A stretch of 64,000 bases of DNA from Motilimonas cestriensis (GTDB lineage Bacteria; Pseudomonadota; Gammaproteobacteria; Enterobacterales; CBDFNC01): positions 124,001 through 188,000 of the forward strand of contig NZ_JAIMJA010000001.1 in the NCBI RefSeq assembly GCF_021295315.1, read 5' to 3'. The notes beneath the pieces were generated by a model. It was given only the letters and a program-made list of their open reading frames with translations, ran no database searches and had not been told where the DNA came from. A program made the translations under genes and the position numbers. Below are positions 18,373 to 26,391 of this stretch, one piece after another (within the stretch, counting starts at the first letter, position 1; each line of letters opens with the position of its first letter).

Positions 18373-19239
18373 TCAATCACCTAACGGTTGACGATCTACG
18401 CCACCACGATGTTGCTCTAATACCTGCTTCATTTTTCTTAGCTTATCTCTCGACTTGCGCTTATGTTTGAGCGCTAGCTCAGTCACTAACACATCCATTG
18501 CGGCCATCATGACAAAACGAGAAGCCGTTGGCTTAAAAATAAAGTCCGTTTCATGGCTTTGAATGGGTAACAAGACGTCAATCGCCTCTGCTAAGGGCGT
18601 GTCTGCTTTAGTAATACCAATCACTTTTACTTGTAATTGTTTAGCAATATTTGCCGCGGCTAATACATCCGGCGAAAATCCGCCTATCGATAAGCACACC
18701 ACCGCATCACTGCTGTCCATGGTCGCACTGGCCATGCGCATTAACATAGGATCGCTATAAGCCGTGGCCGCATAACCCAAACGAAACAAACGATATTGCA
18801 GCTCTTGCGCAAGCATGGTTGATCCTCCGCCTACACCAAAAATAAAAATTTGTCGCGCCCGACTGAGTAGTGAGGTGGCGCTATCAATGAGCTCTTGGGT
18901 GATTAGCTGGCTGTTAAGATCGAGCGCGGCTTTAATGCCATCATAAATGCCAGAAATGCCAGTAGGTTCAACATTCAGATCAGAAATAAAGCGCTGACCC
19001 AACGCCAAGGACTGAGCAATTTTTAGTTTCAAATCGCGTACATTTCGACAATGCACCGCCTTCGCAAAGCGAGTAATGCTGGCTTCACTCACTTGCGCAC
19101 CTTTGGCTAATTCACTAATACTGGCGTTGGCTGCAAACGTTAAATCAGCCAAGATAAATTGAGCCACTTTTTTTTCCGCATCGCGCAGCTGGCCAAAATG
19201 TTCGCCGATGATAGTCACTATATCGATTTCGTAATTCAC
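18373..19239 (-). CDS. RpiR-family transcriptional regulator
   Basis: This regulator of about 288 residues has an N-terminal winged HTH (SISELAKGAQVSEASITRFAKAVHC) and a C-terminal SIS sugar/ligand-binding domain (IFIFGVGGGSTMLAQELQYRL). The GTG at 19239 is preferred because an AGGTGA ribosome binding site lies just ahead of it. An alternative GTG at 19248 falls inside that site. The gene heads the D-amino-acid operon and is divergent from the deaminase gene, so it most likely controls both. A TTTGA-N5-TCAAA inverted repeat in the shared promoter region is a candidate site. Confidence 0.88.
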   Translation of the reverse strand: MNYEIDIVTIIGEHFGQLRDAEKKVAQFILADLTFAANASISELAKGAQVSEASITRFAKAVHCRNVRDLKLKIAQSLALGQRFISDLNVEPTGISGIYDGIKAALDLNSQLITQELIDSATSLLSRARQIFIFGVGGGSTMLAQELQYRLFRLGYAATAYSDPMLMRMASATMDSSDAVVCLSIGGFSPDVLAAANIAKQLQVKVIGITKADTPLAEAIDVLLPIQSHETDFIFKPTASRFVMMAAMDVLVTELALKHKRKSRDKLRKMKQVLEQHRGGVDRQPLGD

Positions 19240-19369
19240 ACACTTCACCTAAGTCACTGCGTTATGAGATTAAACCTCTGTTCTATTTAGATTATTTTAA
19301 GCTAGCGATTAAGCCTTTTTAGACAACCATCTAACGGAGACAGAACAAACTTCACAATATACATTTTTG

Positions 19370-19384
19370 TTTGAAACTATCAAA
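19370..19384. promoter_or_regulatory. Candidate RpiR operator in the divergent promoter
   Basis: TTTGA and TCAAA arms separated by 5 nt sit in the 267-bp region between the rpiR-type gene and the deaminase gene. The position fits autoregulation of both units. The match is only a short palindrome and no consensus was used. Confidence 0.3.
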
Positions 19385-19506
19385 CTTTATTGATATTTAC
19401 TACCGGTGTAATTTTATAGTCAACCCTCTAGAAATAATAGTCTCACTGATGCATCATGCGGTAAACCTTATATCTCTTTGTTTTCACCACTCAGTTAGAG
19501 GCTGTC

Positions 19507-20769
19507 ATGTTTGTTACTAAGTATCAAGAATCATCCCTTACCAAAGGCCTAGGTGAGATAAGCTTGCCAAAATGGCGCTTATTAGAAGAAGAAGTAAGCT
19601 TACCTGTTGCCGTTCTTTATCAAAGCCGTATTGATAACAATTTGAATTGGATGCAAAAATTTGCCAATGCTTATGGAGTTAAGCTTGCTCCCCACGGTAA
19701 AACAACCATGACACCTGCGTTATTTCGTCAGCAACAAGCCGCTGGCGCATGGGGCATTACTTTAGCTACCGCACCACAGGTCGTTGCAGCTGCCGCACAT
19801 GGTTGCAAGCGCATCATTATGGCCAATCAATTAGTGGGCAAACAAAACATGCGTTTGATTGCGTCTGTACTGAATGATCCTGAAGCAGAGTTTTACTGCT
19901 TGGTCGACTCTATCGCCCAAGTGCAGCAGTTAGCGGCATTCTTTGCTGAAACAGAGTTAACACTTAAGGTATTAATTGAAGTGGGCGTCAACGGCGGACG
20001 TTGTGGTTGTCGTACCCCTGAACAAGTCAAAGCCGTGGTCAACGAAATAGCCCTTCACCCCTGTATCGCCTTGGCAGGCATTGAGGTATACGAAGGTGTG
20101 ATCCACGGTGAAAATGCACAGGCTCAAATACACGACTTTTTAACTGCCGTAATAACAATTTGCCATGATTTAATCACTCAAAACGCCTTTGACACTGAGC
20201 AAGTAATACTCACGGGTGCAGGCAGCGCTTGGTATGATGTGGTTGCATCTACGTTTGCCGAAGCAACATTACATCCAAGTATTATCCCAGTGATCCGCCC
20301 TGGCTGTTATCTCATTCACGACACGGGCATCTATCTAGACGCGCAAAATGACGTGATGGCTCGAAACTCAGTGGCATGTGATTTAGGCGGGGATTTACAA
20401 TCGGCATTGGAAGTGTGGGCGTATGTCCAATCTATCCCTGAGCCGGGTCATGTCATCATAGGAATGGGTAAACGTGATGTCGCTTTTGATGCTGGCCTGC
20501 CTACCCCAGCATTACATTATCGCCCAGCACAACCAACAACTGAATCACGTCAGCAAAACCTGCCTACTGCAGCACCTAAAGAATGGCAAGTCACCGCGGT
20601 AATGGACCAACACGCGTTCTTATCTTGCCCCACTAACAGTGATATTGCCGTCGGTGACATGATTGCATTTTCAAGCTCACACCCCTGTTTAACGTTTGAT
20701 AAATGGAAACATATCGCAGTTATAAATGATGAGTACCACGTCACCCAGTTACTCAACACTTATTTCTAA
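19507..20769 (+). CDS. D-serine deaminase-like PLP enzyme (alanine racemase fold type III)
   Basis: This 420-residue protein has the N-terminal PLP barrel of the D-serine dehydratase/D-threonine aldolase family. The PLP lysine is in KLAPHGKTTMTPALF near residue 62, and the conserved VLIEVGVNGGRCGCR and LTGAGSAWYDV segments follow. The C-terminal beta domain carries HAFLSCP and GDMIAFSSSHPCLTFDKW, where His and Cys bind zinc in eukaryote-like members. It probably deaminates a D-amino acid to a keto acid and ammonia. The regulator, deacylase and RidA genes are divergent, forming a coherent pathway: deacylate, deaminate, clear the enamine. Confidence 0.87.
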   Translation: MFVTKYQESSLTKGLGEISLPKWRLLEEEVSLPVAVLYQSRIDNNLNWMQKFANAYGVKLAPHGKTTMTPALFRQQQAAGAWGITLATAPQVVAAAAHGCKRIIMANQLVGKQNMRLIASVLNDPEAEFYCLVDSIAQVQQLAAFFAETELTLKVLIEVGVNGGRCGCRTPEQVKAVVNEIALHPCIALAGIEVYEGVIHGENAQAQIHDFLTAVITICHDLITQNAFDTEQVILTGAGSAWYDVVASTFAEATLHPSIIPVIRPGCYLIHDTGIYLDAQNDVMARNSVACDLGGDLQSALEVWAYVQSIPEPGHVIIGMGKRDVAFDAGLPTPALHYRPAQPTTESRQQNLPTAAPKEWQVTAVMDQHAFLSCPTNSDIAVGDMIAFSSSHPCLTFDKWKHIAVINDEYHVTQLLNTYF

Positions 20770-20773
20770 AAAT

Positions 20774-20795
20774 AAGCCCCACTTAAGTGAGGCTT
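20774..20795 (-). terminator. Terminator between the deaminase and dienelactone hydrolase genes
   Basis: The near-perfect inverted repeat AAGCC-C-CACTTAAGTG-A-GGCTT lies between convergent genes. A TATTTTT tract follows on the minus strand, favouring termination of the hydrolase transcript, and it may act in both directions. Confidence 0.65.
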
Positions 20796-20860
20796 AACGC
20801 GAGATGACTTTGCATTGCAAGGTTTGCCAAGGATGGCAAATTTTTCATATTAAAGCGACG

Positions 20861-21592
20861 TTATAACTGTTTGTCTAAAAATTGCAGCATAGCCGCCCAT
20901 GATTTTTCATCGGCTTGCTGCTGATAACGATCACTGCCGAATACGGTAAAAGCATGAGGCGCGCCAGAGTATACTTGAATTTCATAATCCACTTTAGCCT
21001 GCTCAAGCTCTACCGACAATTGTGCAACATCGGTCATCGGAATACCTGCATCAGCGCCGCCATGAGCAATGAGTATTGGCGCGTTTGCTGCGCTATAATT
21101 TTGCCCTTCTGGTGTCGCTAAACCACCATGAAAACTAGCGTAACCCTTCACTCCAGTACCTTTGCCTGAGCGCGCTAACTCAAGCACTGCCGCCCCACCA
21201 AAACAGTAGCCCATGACCACCATGGATTTGTTATTACTCAGTTGCTGCGCTTGAGACACACCCGCTAAAATCAGCTGGCGCATTTTCTCTCGATCTTGAT
21301 ACAGTTTCGCCGTCTCTGATTTTTTCATTTGCATTTCAACTGGGCGATTACCTTTGCCGTACAGGTCAACAGCAAAAGTATCGTAGCCTAATTTCGACAA
21401 CATTTGACTGCGCTTTACTTCATAATCCGTTAGGCCATCCCAATCGTGAATCAAAATCACTAACCCTTTATTGGTCCCTTGAGCAGCCTCAAAAACGCCT
21501 TCATAAGTCTTATCGGCCACTTTATATTCAATGGTTTGCGCATTACTCGTGTGACTGAACAGTAACGCGGTCAAAAGTAGAGCAAATTTCAT
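20861..21592 (-). CDS. Secreted dienelactone hydrolase family protein
   Basis: This 243-residue alpha/beta hydrolase has a signal peptide ending SNA (residue ~18). The catalytic elements are visible: the nucleophile Cys in MGYCFGGAA, an acid in HGGADAGIPM, and His in GAPHAFTV. Members hydrolyse dienelactones or other esters. The substrate here is unknown and the periplasmic location differs from the classical cytoplasmic ClcD. The ATG at 21592 with AAGGA upstream is preferred over a start 11 codons earlier, because it begins the signal peptide. It appears to be monocistronic. Confidence 0.87.
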   Translation of the reverse strand: MKFALLLTALLFSHTSNAQTIEYKVADKTYEGVFEAAQGTNKGLVILIHDWDGLTDYEVKRSQMLSKLGYDTFAVDLYGKGNRPVEMQMKKSETAKLYQDREKMRQLILAGVSQAQQLSNNKSMVVMGYCFGGAAVLELARSGKGTGVKGYASFHGGLATPEGQNYSAANAPILIAHGGADAGIPMTDVAQLSVELEQAKVDYEIQVYSGAPHAFTVFGSDRYQQQADEKSWAAMLQFLDKQL

Positions 21593-21746
21593 ATCAACTA
21601 TCCTTTTTTGCGGTCGACCGACCATGAGCTAGCAATGATTTGTACCCAAGCGAGTTAACAGTGCAGAATTCAGCACAAACACGTTTACGTTGTTTGGGTA
21701 TAGATCGTAACGAATGAGCAAATAAAAGTGATCACCAGTGATTAGC

Positions 21747-22595
21747 CTAGTTCTCAGCAAGTTGCGTCTTTTGTTGTCTGATCCACTCAGCTAAATATTT
21801 TTCAAACAAGGGATCGAAAGTTTTAAACTCGGTCAATTGGGTAACCCGCTTGCTTAGGTAAGATCTCAATTGTGGCGTGTTACAACCTGATTTTTTTGAC
21901 AAGGTAAAATACAGACCTTCAACTGAAATAGGTGTTTTGAGGTGAACCACATGATTTTTAAGGCCGCTAGTCTCAAGTATGGTCAAGCCTTGGTAAAGCT
22001 CATACAAAGCATAATCAAAGCGCCCAGCAATCAACATGGTAAATGAACGTTCAGCCGAAGCACTATTGCGAATTTCTAGGTGTTGCTTAGCGTACTGATC
22101 AAAAGCTTGACCAAAACTGTTATTAATTAAGGTGCCACCACGTTTACCATTTAAGTCTTGCCATTCTTGATACTTAAACTCTTTGCCTTTGGCCACCCAA
22201 ACCACACTGGGCACGTCAGTAAATTGTGGCTTAATATAATCCATATACTGCTCACGCTGGTGCGTAATAAACGCCCCTGCTAGCATGTCAATTTCACCAC
22301 GGCGTGCATCTTGCTGGGCCCTCGCCCATCCGCCTCGGTCTCTGGCATCAACAGTGATCCCCGTCCCCATTAACGCCAGATCTAATAATTCAACAGCCAC
22401 CCCAGTTAACTTGCCAGGATTATCCACATCACGCCACAATATCGGAGGATACTCTGCATTTCCCGTCACCAAGAGACTGCGACATATGCTTAAATGGCTT
22501 TTTTTTTGTACTTCTGCATTTGCCTGCATACACAGAAGTAAAGTGAAGGTAAGAGCCGTCAACCAGACTCCGAATCGACGTAATATAGTCACCAT
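21747..22595 (-). CDS. Periplasmic solute-binding protein, SBP_bac_3 type
   Basis: This 282-residue secreted protein has a signal peptide ending QANA near residue 28. It then shows the amino-acid-type solute-binding fold: GNAEYPPILWRD, GVAVELLDLAL, GEIDMLAGAFITHQRE, and a RFDYALYELYQG segment. No permease or ATPase gene is adjacent. Many such orphans in Shewanella and Vibrio relatives are sensors or uncharacterised. The ATG at 22595 follows GGAATTAT. The ligand is unknown. Confidence 0.8.
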   Translation of the reverse strand: MVTILRRFGVWLTALTFTLLLCMQANAEVQKKSHLSICRSLLVTGNAEYPPILWRDVDNPGKLTGVAVELLDLALMGTGITVDARDRGGWARAQQDARRGEIDMLAGAFITHQREQYMDYIKPQFTDVPSVVWVAKGKEFKYQEWQDLNGKRGGTLINNSFGQAFDQYAKQHLEIRNSASAERSFTMLIAGRFDYALYELYQGLTILETSGLKNHVVHLKTPISVEGLYFTLSKKSGCNTPQLRSYLSKRVTQLTEFKTFDPLFEKYLAEWIRQQKTQLAEN

Positions 22596-22942
22596 ATAAT
22601 TCCACTACCGTTTAATTCAAGACCTTATAAGGCTAGTCATTAATGGGTTAATCTTCAGCCCTGAAGGTACATTGTGAGTTTTGTAATGCATACATTGAGA
22701 AACATCACTCCCAACCCTTTTATTGATATTAGTAGATGAATGATGTAAAGCCGAAAAAATAGCAAATATGTGTGTGTAGCGCGTCGATGAAAAGATTGGC
22801 CTTTATGTTAAGACGAGCTGACTCAAACAGTCATTTCAACGATAAATGCTCTTTTTTAAACTGTTTGCCACAAAATAGTTATCACGTAATGCCCGCTAAT
22901 GTTTACAATTCACATAACCTATCAACACAATAAGGACCCCAT

Positions 22943-23425
22943 GTGTTTAAGTTTATTATTGCTATTGCGCTCATTGGTTTCATTGCGTTTTATGTCACGC
23001 GAAATGCCAGTGACAAGCGCGCTGCCGCTGATAACATCGCAGCAGGAGAGGTATTCTTGCAAAAGAACCGTCTTGAAGAAGGAGTCATTGTCACAGACTC
23101 AGGCCTACAATATTTAAGGCTCAAAGAAGGCGTTGGCGGCGAGCACCCTAGTGCTAAAGACAAAGTAAAAGTGCACTACCATGGCACGTTAATTAATGGC
23201 TCCGTCTTTGATAGCTCTGTTGATAGAGGCAAACCTATCACCTTCGCGTTAAACCAAGTAATACCAGGGTGGACTGAAGGCTTACAGTTAATGAAGGTCG
23301 GTGAAAAAACACGTTTTTTTATCCCTAGTACTTTAGGTTACAAAACGCGAAGTGTCGGCAGTATTCCTGCAGGGTCAACCCTTATTTTTGATGTTGAACT
23401 CATCGCTATTAACCCAACGCAATAG
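22943..23425 (+). CDS. Membrane-anchored FKBP-type peptidyl-prolyl isomerase
   Basis: This 160-residue protein has an N-terminal hydrophobic anchor (residues 2-18) and an FKBP domain from ~50. Key features are KVKVHYHGTLINGSVFDSS, VIPGWTEGLQLMKVGEK, and PAGSTLIFDVELIAI, with the usual Tyr, Asp and Trp active-site residues. It isomerises X-Pro bonds, probably in the periplasm. The start is GTG at 22943, 6 nt after AAGGA. An ATG two bases earlier is out of frame. A strong hairpin terminator follows the gene. Confidence 0.92.
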   Translation: MFKFIIAIALIGFIAFYVTRNASDKRAAADNIAAGEVFLQKNRLEEGVIVTDSGLQYLRLKEGVGGEHPSAKDKVKVHYHGTLINGSVFDSSVDRGKPITFALNQVIPGWTEGLQLMKVGEKTRFFIPSTLGYKTRSVGSIPAGSTLIFDVELIAINPTQ

Positions 23426-23440
23426 CCAAACCAATCATTG

Positions 23441-23476
23441 AGGATGCCCAACCATATTGGGCATCCTTAGTCTTTG
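23441..23476 (+). terminator. Terminator after the FKBP gene
   Basis: A perfect 11-bp stem AGGATGCCCAA / TTGGGCATCCT with a CCATA loop starts 15 bp past the stop codon and runs into TAGTCTTTG. It separates the isomerase gene from the decarboxylase gene. Confidence 0.8.
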
Positions 23477-23549
23477 TAATAAACAACTCTTTTATTTATA
23501 CCCACCTACTCTATACTCGCACTTTTATACCTTTGGCACGGAGCCCGTT

Positions 23550-25808
23550 ATGAAGTTTCGCTTTCCCGTTGTAATTATTGATGAAGATTTTCGCTCTGAG
23601 AATATTTCAGGATCTGGTATCCGCGATTTAGCACAAGCGATCGGTGAACAAGGCTATGAAATAGTTGGTTTTACCAGCTACGGCGACTTAAGTGCCTTTG
23701 CGCAACAGGCAAGCCGTGCCTCTTGTTTTATTTTATCCATCGATGATGAAGAATTTGGCTCAGGTACACCTAAGGAAGTAGACGACGCACTAGTAGCTTT
23801 GCGTAGTTTTATCGCCGAAGTACGAAAACGTAATAACGATATCCCCATTTTTTTATACGGCGAAACCCGTACCAGCCAGCATATTCCCAATGATGTGTTA
23901 CGCGAGCTACATGGCTTTATTCATATGTTTGAAGACACGCCTGATTTTGTTGCCAAGTATATTATCCGAGAAGCGAAAAAGTACCTTGATGCACTGGCGC
24001 CGCCTTTTTTTAAAGCCTTGATGGATTACGCCAGCGACAGCTCTTATTCATGGCATTGTCCGGGGCACTCGGGGGGCGTCGCATTTCTAAAAAGTCCTGT
24101 TGGCCAAATGTTTCACCAGTTTTTTGGCGAGAACATGCTACGCGCCGATGTTTGTAATTCCGTTGATGAATTAGGCCAATTGCTCGATCACACAGGGCCA
24201 GTAGCGAAAAGCGAGCAAAATGCTGCGCGTATTTTTAACGCTGACCATCTATTTTTTGTCACCAATGGTACTTCAACATCCAACAAAATTGTTTGGCACT
24301 CAACCGTTGCACCCGGTGATATCGTAGTGGTCGACCGCAACTGCCATAAGTCGATTTTACACTCCATCATCATGACTGGCGCTATCCCAGTATTTTTAAT
24401 GCCAACCCGTAACCACTACGGCATTATTGGGCCAATCCCAAAACACGAATTTTCGCCAGAGTCGATTAAAGCAAAAATTGCCGCTCACCCATTCGCCAGC
24501 AAAGCGAAAAACAAAAAACCACGCATTTTAACCATCACCCAAAGCACATACGATGGTGTGGTCTATAACGTGGAGCAAATTAAAGCAGCCCTAGGCTCAT
24601 ACGTCGACACCTTACATTTTGACGAAGCTTGGCTACCCCACGCTACTTTCCATGAATTTTATCAAGACATGCACGCCATCGGCGGTGACGACAGACCCCG
24701 CTCAGAAGATGCGGTGGTATTTGCCACCCAATCAACCCATAAATTACTGGCGGGTATTTCACAAGCATCCCAAATTTTGGTGCAAAACGCGAAAAACCGC
24801 CCTTTAGACACCCATCGATTTAACGAATCGTACTTAATGCACTCATCCACCAGTCCGCAATACTCGATTATTGCGTCATGTGATATTGCTGCTGCCATGA
24901 TGGAACAACCAGGTGGCCGCGCTCTTGTAGAAGAGTCGTTAGCGGAAGCGGTGGACTTTAGACGCGCAATGCGCAAGGTCGATCAAGAATTTGGCGATGA
25001 TGACTGGTGGTTTAGTGTTTGGGGACCGGAAAGCTTACCTGAAGAAGGCATTGGCGAGCGTGAAGACTGGTTGCTCGACGGCAAAGAAAGTTGGCATCGA
25101 TTTGGTGAAATAGAAGCGGGTTTTAATATGTTAGACCCGATCAAAGCCACCATTATTAACCCAGGCTTAAACGCCAAAGGTGAGTTTGAAGAGACCGGGA
25201 TCCCCGCAGCTATTCTCACAAAATACTTAGCTGAACATGGCATAGTCGTTGAAAAAACCGGCCTGTACTCGTTCTTTATTATGTTTACCATCGGTATTAC
25301 CAAAGGCCGCTGGAATTCCATGGTTACCGAGCTGCAACAGTTTAAAGACGACTATGATCAAAACTTGCCATTATGGCGCATCATGCCTGAGTTTATTGAA
25401 AAGTGCCCACAGTATGAAAAAGTAGGCTTAAAAGATCTTTGCCAACAAATTCATGCAATTTACAAGCGCTACAACATTTCAAAAGTGACCACTGAAATGT
25501 ACTTGTCTAACATCGAGCCAGCCATGCTACCTGCCGATGCGTGGAGTAAAATGGCCCACCGTGAAGTTGAGCGGGTCAGCATTGATGAACTTGATGACCG
25601 TATTACCGCCATGTTAGTCACCCCTTACCCACCGGGCATTCCCTTGATGGTACCGGGTGAGCGGTTTAACGAAACCATTATTAACTACTTAAAATTCACC
25701 CGTGAATTTAATGAGTTATTTCCGGGTTTTGAAACCGATGTGCATGGCTTAGTCAGAGAAAAAATTGACGGTAAAAACCACTACTTTGTCGATGTAGTCC
25801 AGCAATAA
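23550..25808 (+). CDS. PLP-dependent Orn/Lys/Arg decarboxylase
   Basis: This 752-residue enzyme is of the usual length for biodegradative basic amino acid decarboxylases. It has an N-terminal wing domain, a PLP fold with SYSWHCPGHSGG and FFVTNGTSTSNK, LHFDEAWLPHA, the Schiff-base lysine in TQSTHKLLAGISQ, and a C-terminal domain. It removes CO2 from arginine, lysine or ornithine, consuming protons, often for acid stress or polyamine supply. I could not settle which substrate it uses. It looks closer to the AdiA-type arginine group. The ATG at 23550 fits the family start better than the open frame from 23457. No antiporter gene is adjacent. Confidence 0.9.
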   Translation: MKFRFPVVIIDEDFRSENISGSGIRDLAQAIGEQGYEIVGFTSYGDLSAFAQQASRASCFILSIDDEEFGSGTPKEVDDALVALRSFIAEVRKRNNDIPIFLYGETRTSQHIPNDVLRELHGFIHMFEDTPDFVAKYIIREAKKYLDALAPPFFKALMDYASDSSYSWHCPGHSGGVAFLKSPVGQMFHQFFGENMLRADVCNSVDELGQLLDHTGPVAKSEQNAARIFNADHLFFVTNGTSTSNKIVWHSTVAPGDIVVVDRNCHKSILHSIIMTGAIPVFLMPTRNHYGIIGPIPKHEFSPESIKAKIAAHPFASKAKNKKPRILTITQSTYDGVVYNVEQIKAALGSYVDTLHFDEAWLPHATFHEFYQDMHAIGGDDRPRSEDAVVFATQSTHKLLAGISQASQILVQNAKNRPLDTHRFNESYLMHSSTSPQYSIIASCDIAAAMMEQPGGRALVEESLAEAVDFRRAMRKVDQEFGDDDWWFSVWGPESLPEEGIGEREDWLLDGKESWHRFGEIEAGFNMLDPIKATIINPGLNAKGEFEETGIPAAILTKYLAEHGIVVEKTGLYSFFIMFTIGITKGRWNSMVTELQQFKDDYDQNLPLWRIMPEFIEKCPQYEKVGLKDLCQQIHAIYKRYNISKVTTEMYLSNIEPAMLPADAWSKMAHREVERVSIDELDDRITAMLVTPYPPGIPLMVPGERFNETIINYLKFTREFNELFPGFETDVHGLVREKIDGKNHYFVDVVQQ

Positions 25809-25811
25809 ATA

Positions 25812-26039
25812 CTATACCCAATCAATCTGGAGATGCTTAATTTCAGCAAGGCTTTACACGCGTTTAGGTAAGACATTGATTGTGGTAATGATTTCCTCAT
25901 TACCACAATCAGCTTTTGTTAATAGAATGCAGCATAACCGCGCGTAAAACTTGCCATTTGGGGGCGCCGCCGTCTTTCCACTTAATTTGAAAACACGGTG
26001 GTGCTCTGAAACATGCATCATCAAATTGATTGGGTATAG
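25812..26039. repeat. Miniature element with 25-bp terminal inverted repeats (TATACCCAATCAAT type)
   Basis: CTATACCCAATCAAT at 25812-25826 is the exact inverse of 26025-26039. Similarity continues inwards to give about 22 of 25 matching positions, each arm ending GATGC. The 228-bp unit starts four bases after the decarboxylase stop and encloses its terminator. Related arms occur at 26191 and 46176. It resembles the dispersed palindromic repeats common in Alteromonadales intergenic DNA. Confidence 0.65.
25878..25920 (+). terminator. Terminator of the decarboxylase gene
   Basis: A perfect 14-bp stem GATTGTGGTAATGA / TCATTACCACAATC with a TTTCC loop is followed by AGCTTTTGTT. It lies 70 bp past the decarboxylase stop and inside the inverted-repeat element. 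Confidence 0.8.
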
Positions 26040-26108
26040 CGGAAATCGGCAAAGACCCCATCGAAAACGAAAAATTTAAGCCATACTCATAGTTAACCTC
26101 AGTTCAGT

Positions 26109-26318
26109 TTAAGCCTATCTCAGCTAGATAGAGCATGTTTTACGGCAAAGTTTCGTTTTCAGGGATGAAAACGCAAAGCGTATAGGGACATATACCCAAA
26201 CAATCTCAAGGTACGGCGCTCAACGCTATTTACTGGGTATTGCTTGGGCCTATTCACAGCGTTTTTGCCGGGAAATATACTATTTCGCTTATTCAAACTC
26301 CGGGTTAATTAGCAAAGG
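26109..26318. repeat. Dispersed intergenic repeat, copy A, with a nested insertion
   Basis: This copy has the family core TTTCGTTTTCAGGGATGAAA and the ...TATAGGGACATAT block, then the right arm GGGAAATATACTATTTCGC. Compared with copies B and C it carries about 60 extra bases (26194-26253) starting ACCCAAACAATCTCAAGG, itself a TATACCCAA-type repeat. The core holds a perfect CGTTTTCA-GGGA-TGAAAACG hairpin. No open reading frame is seen in the 25809-26391 gap. Confidence 0.75.
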
Positions 26319-26391
26319 TAACACCTTAAGTGTAACGCTCTTGTACCTCGAAGCAGCTGATGGTTTTTCGTGGCACTAAGGATGGCCATTA

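Noticed and set aside
24983-25321. 112-codon minus-strand frame inside the decarboxylase gene
   Set aside because: It is a shadow of a well-supported PLP enzyme gene, with no ribosome binding site or family features.
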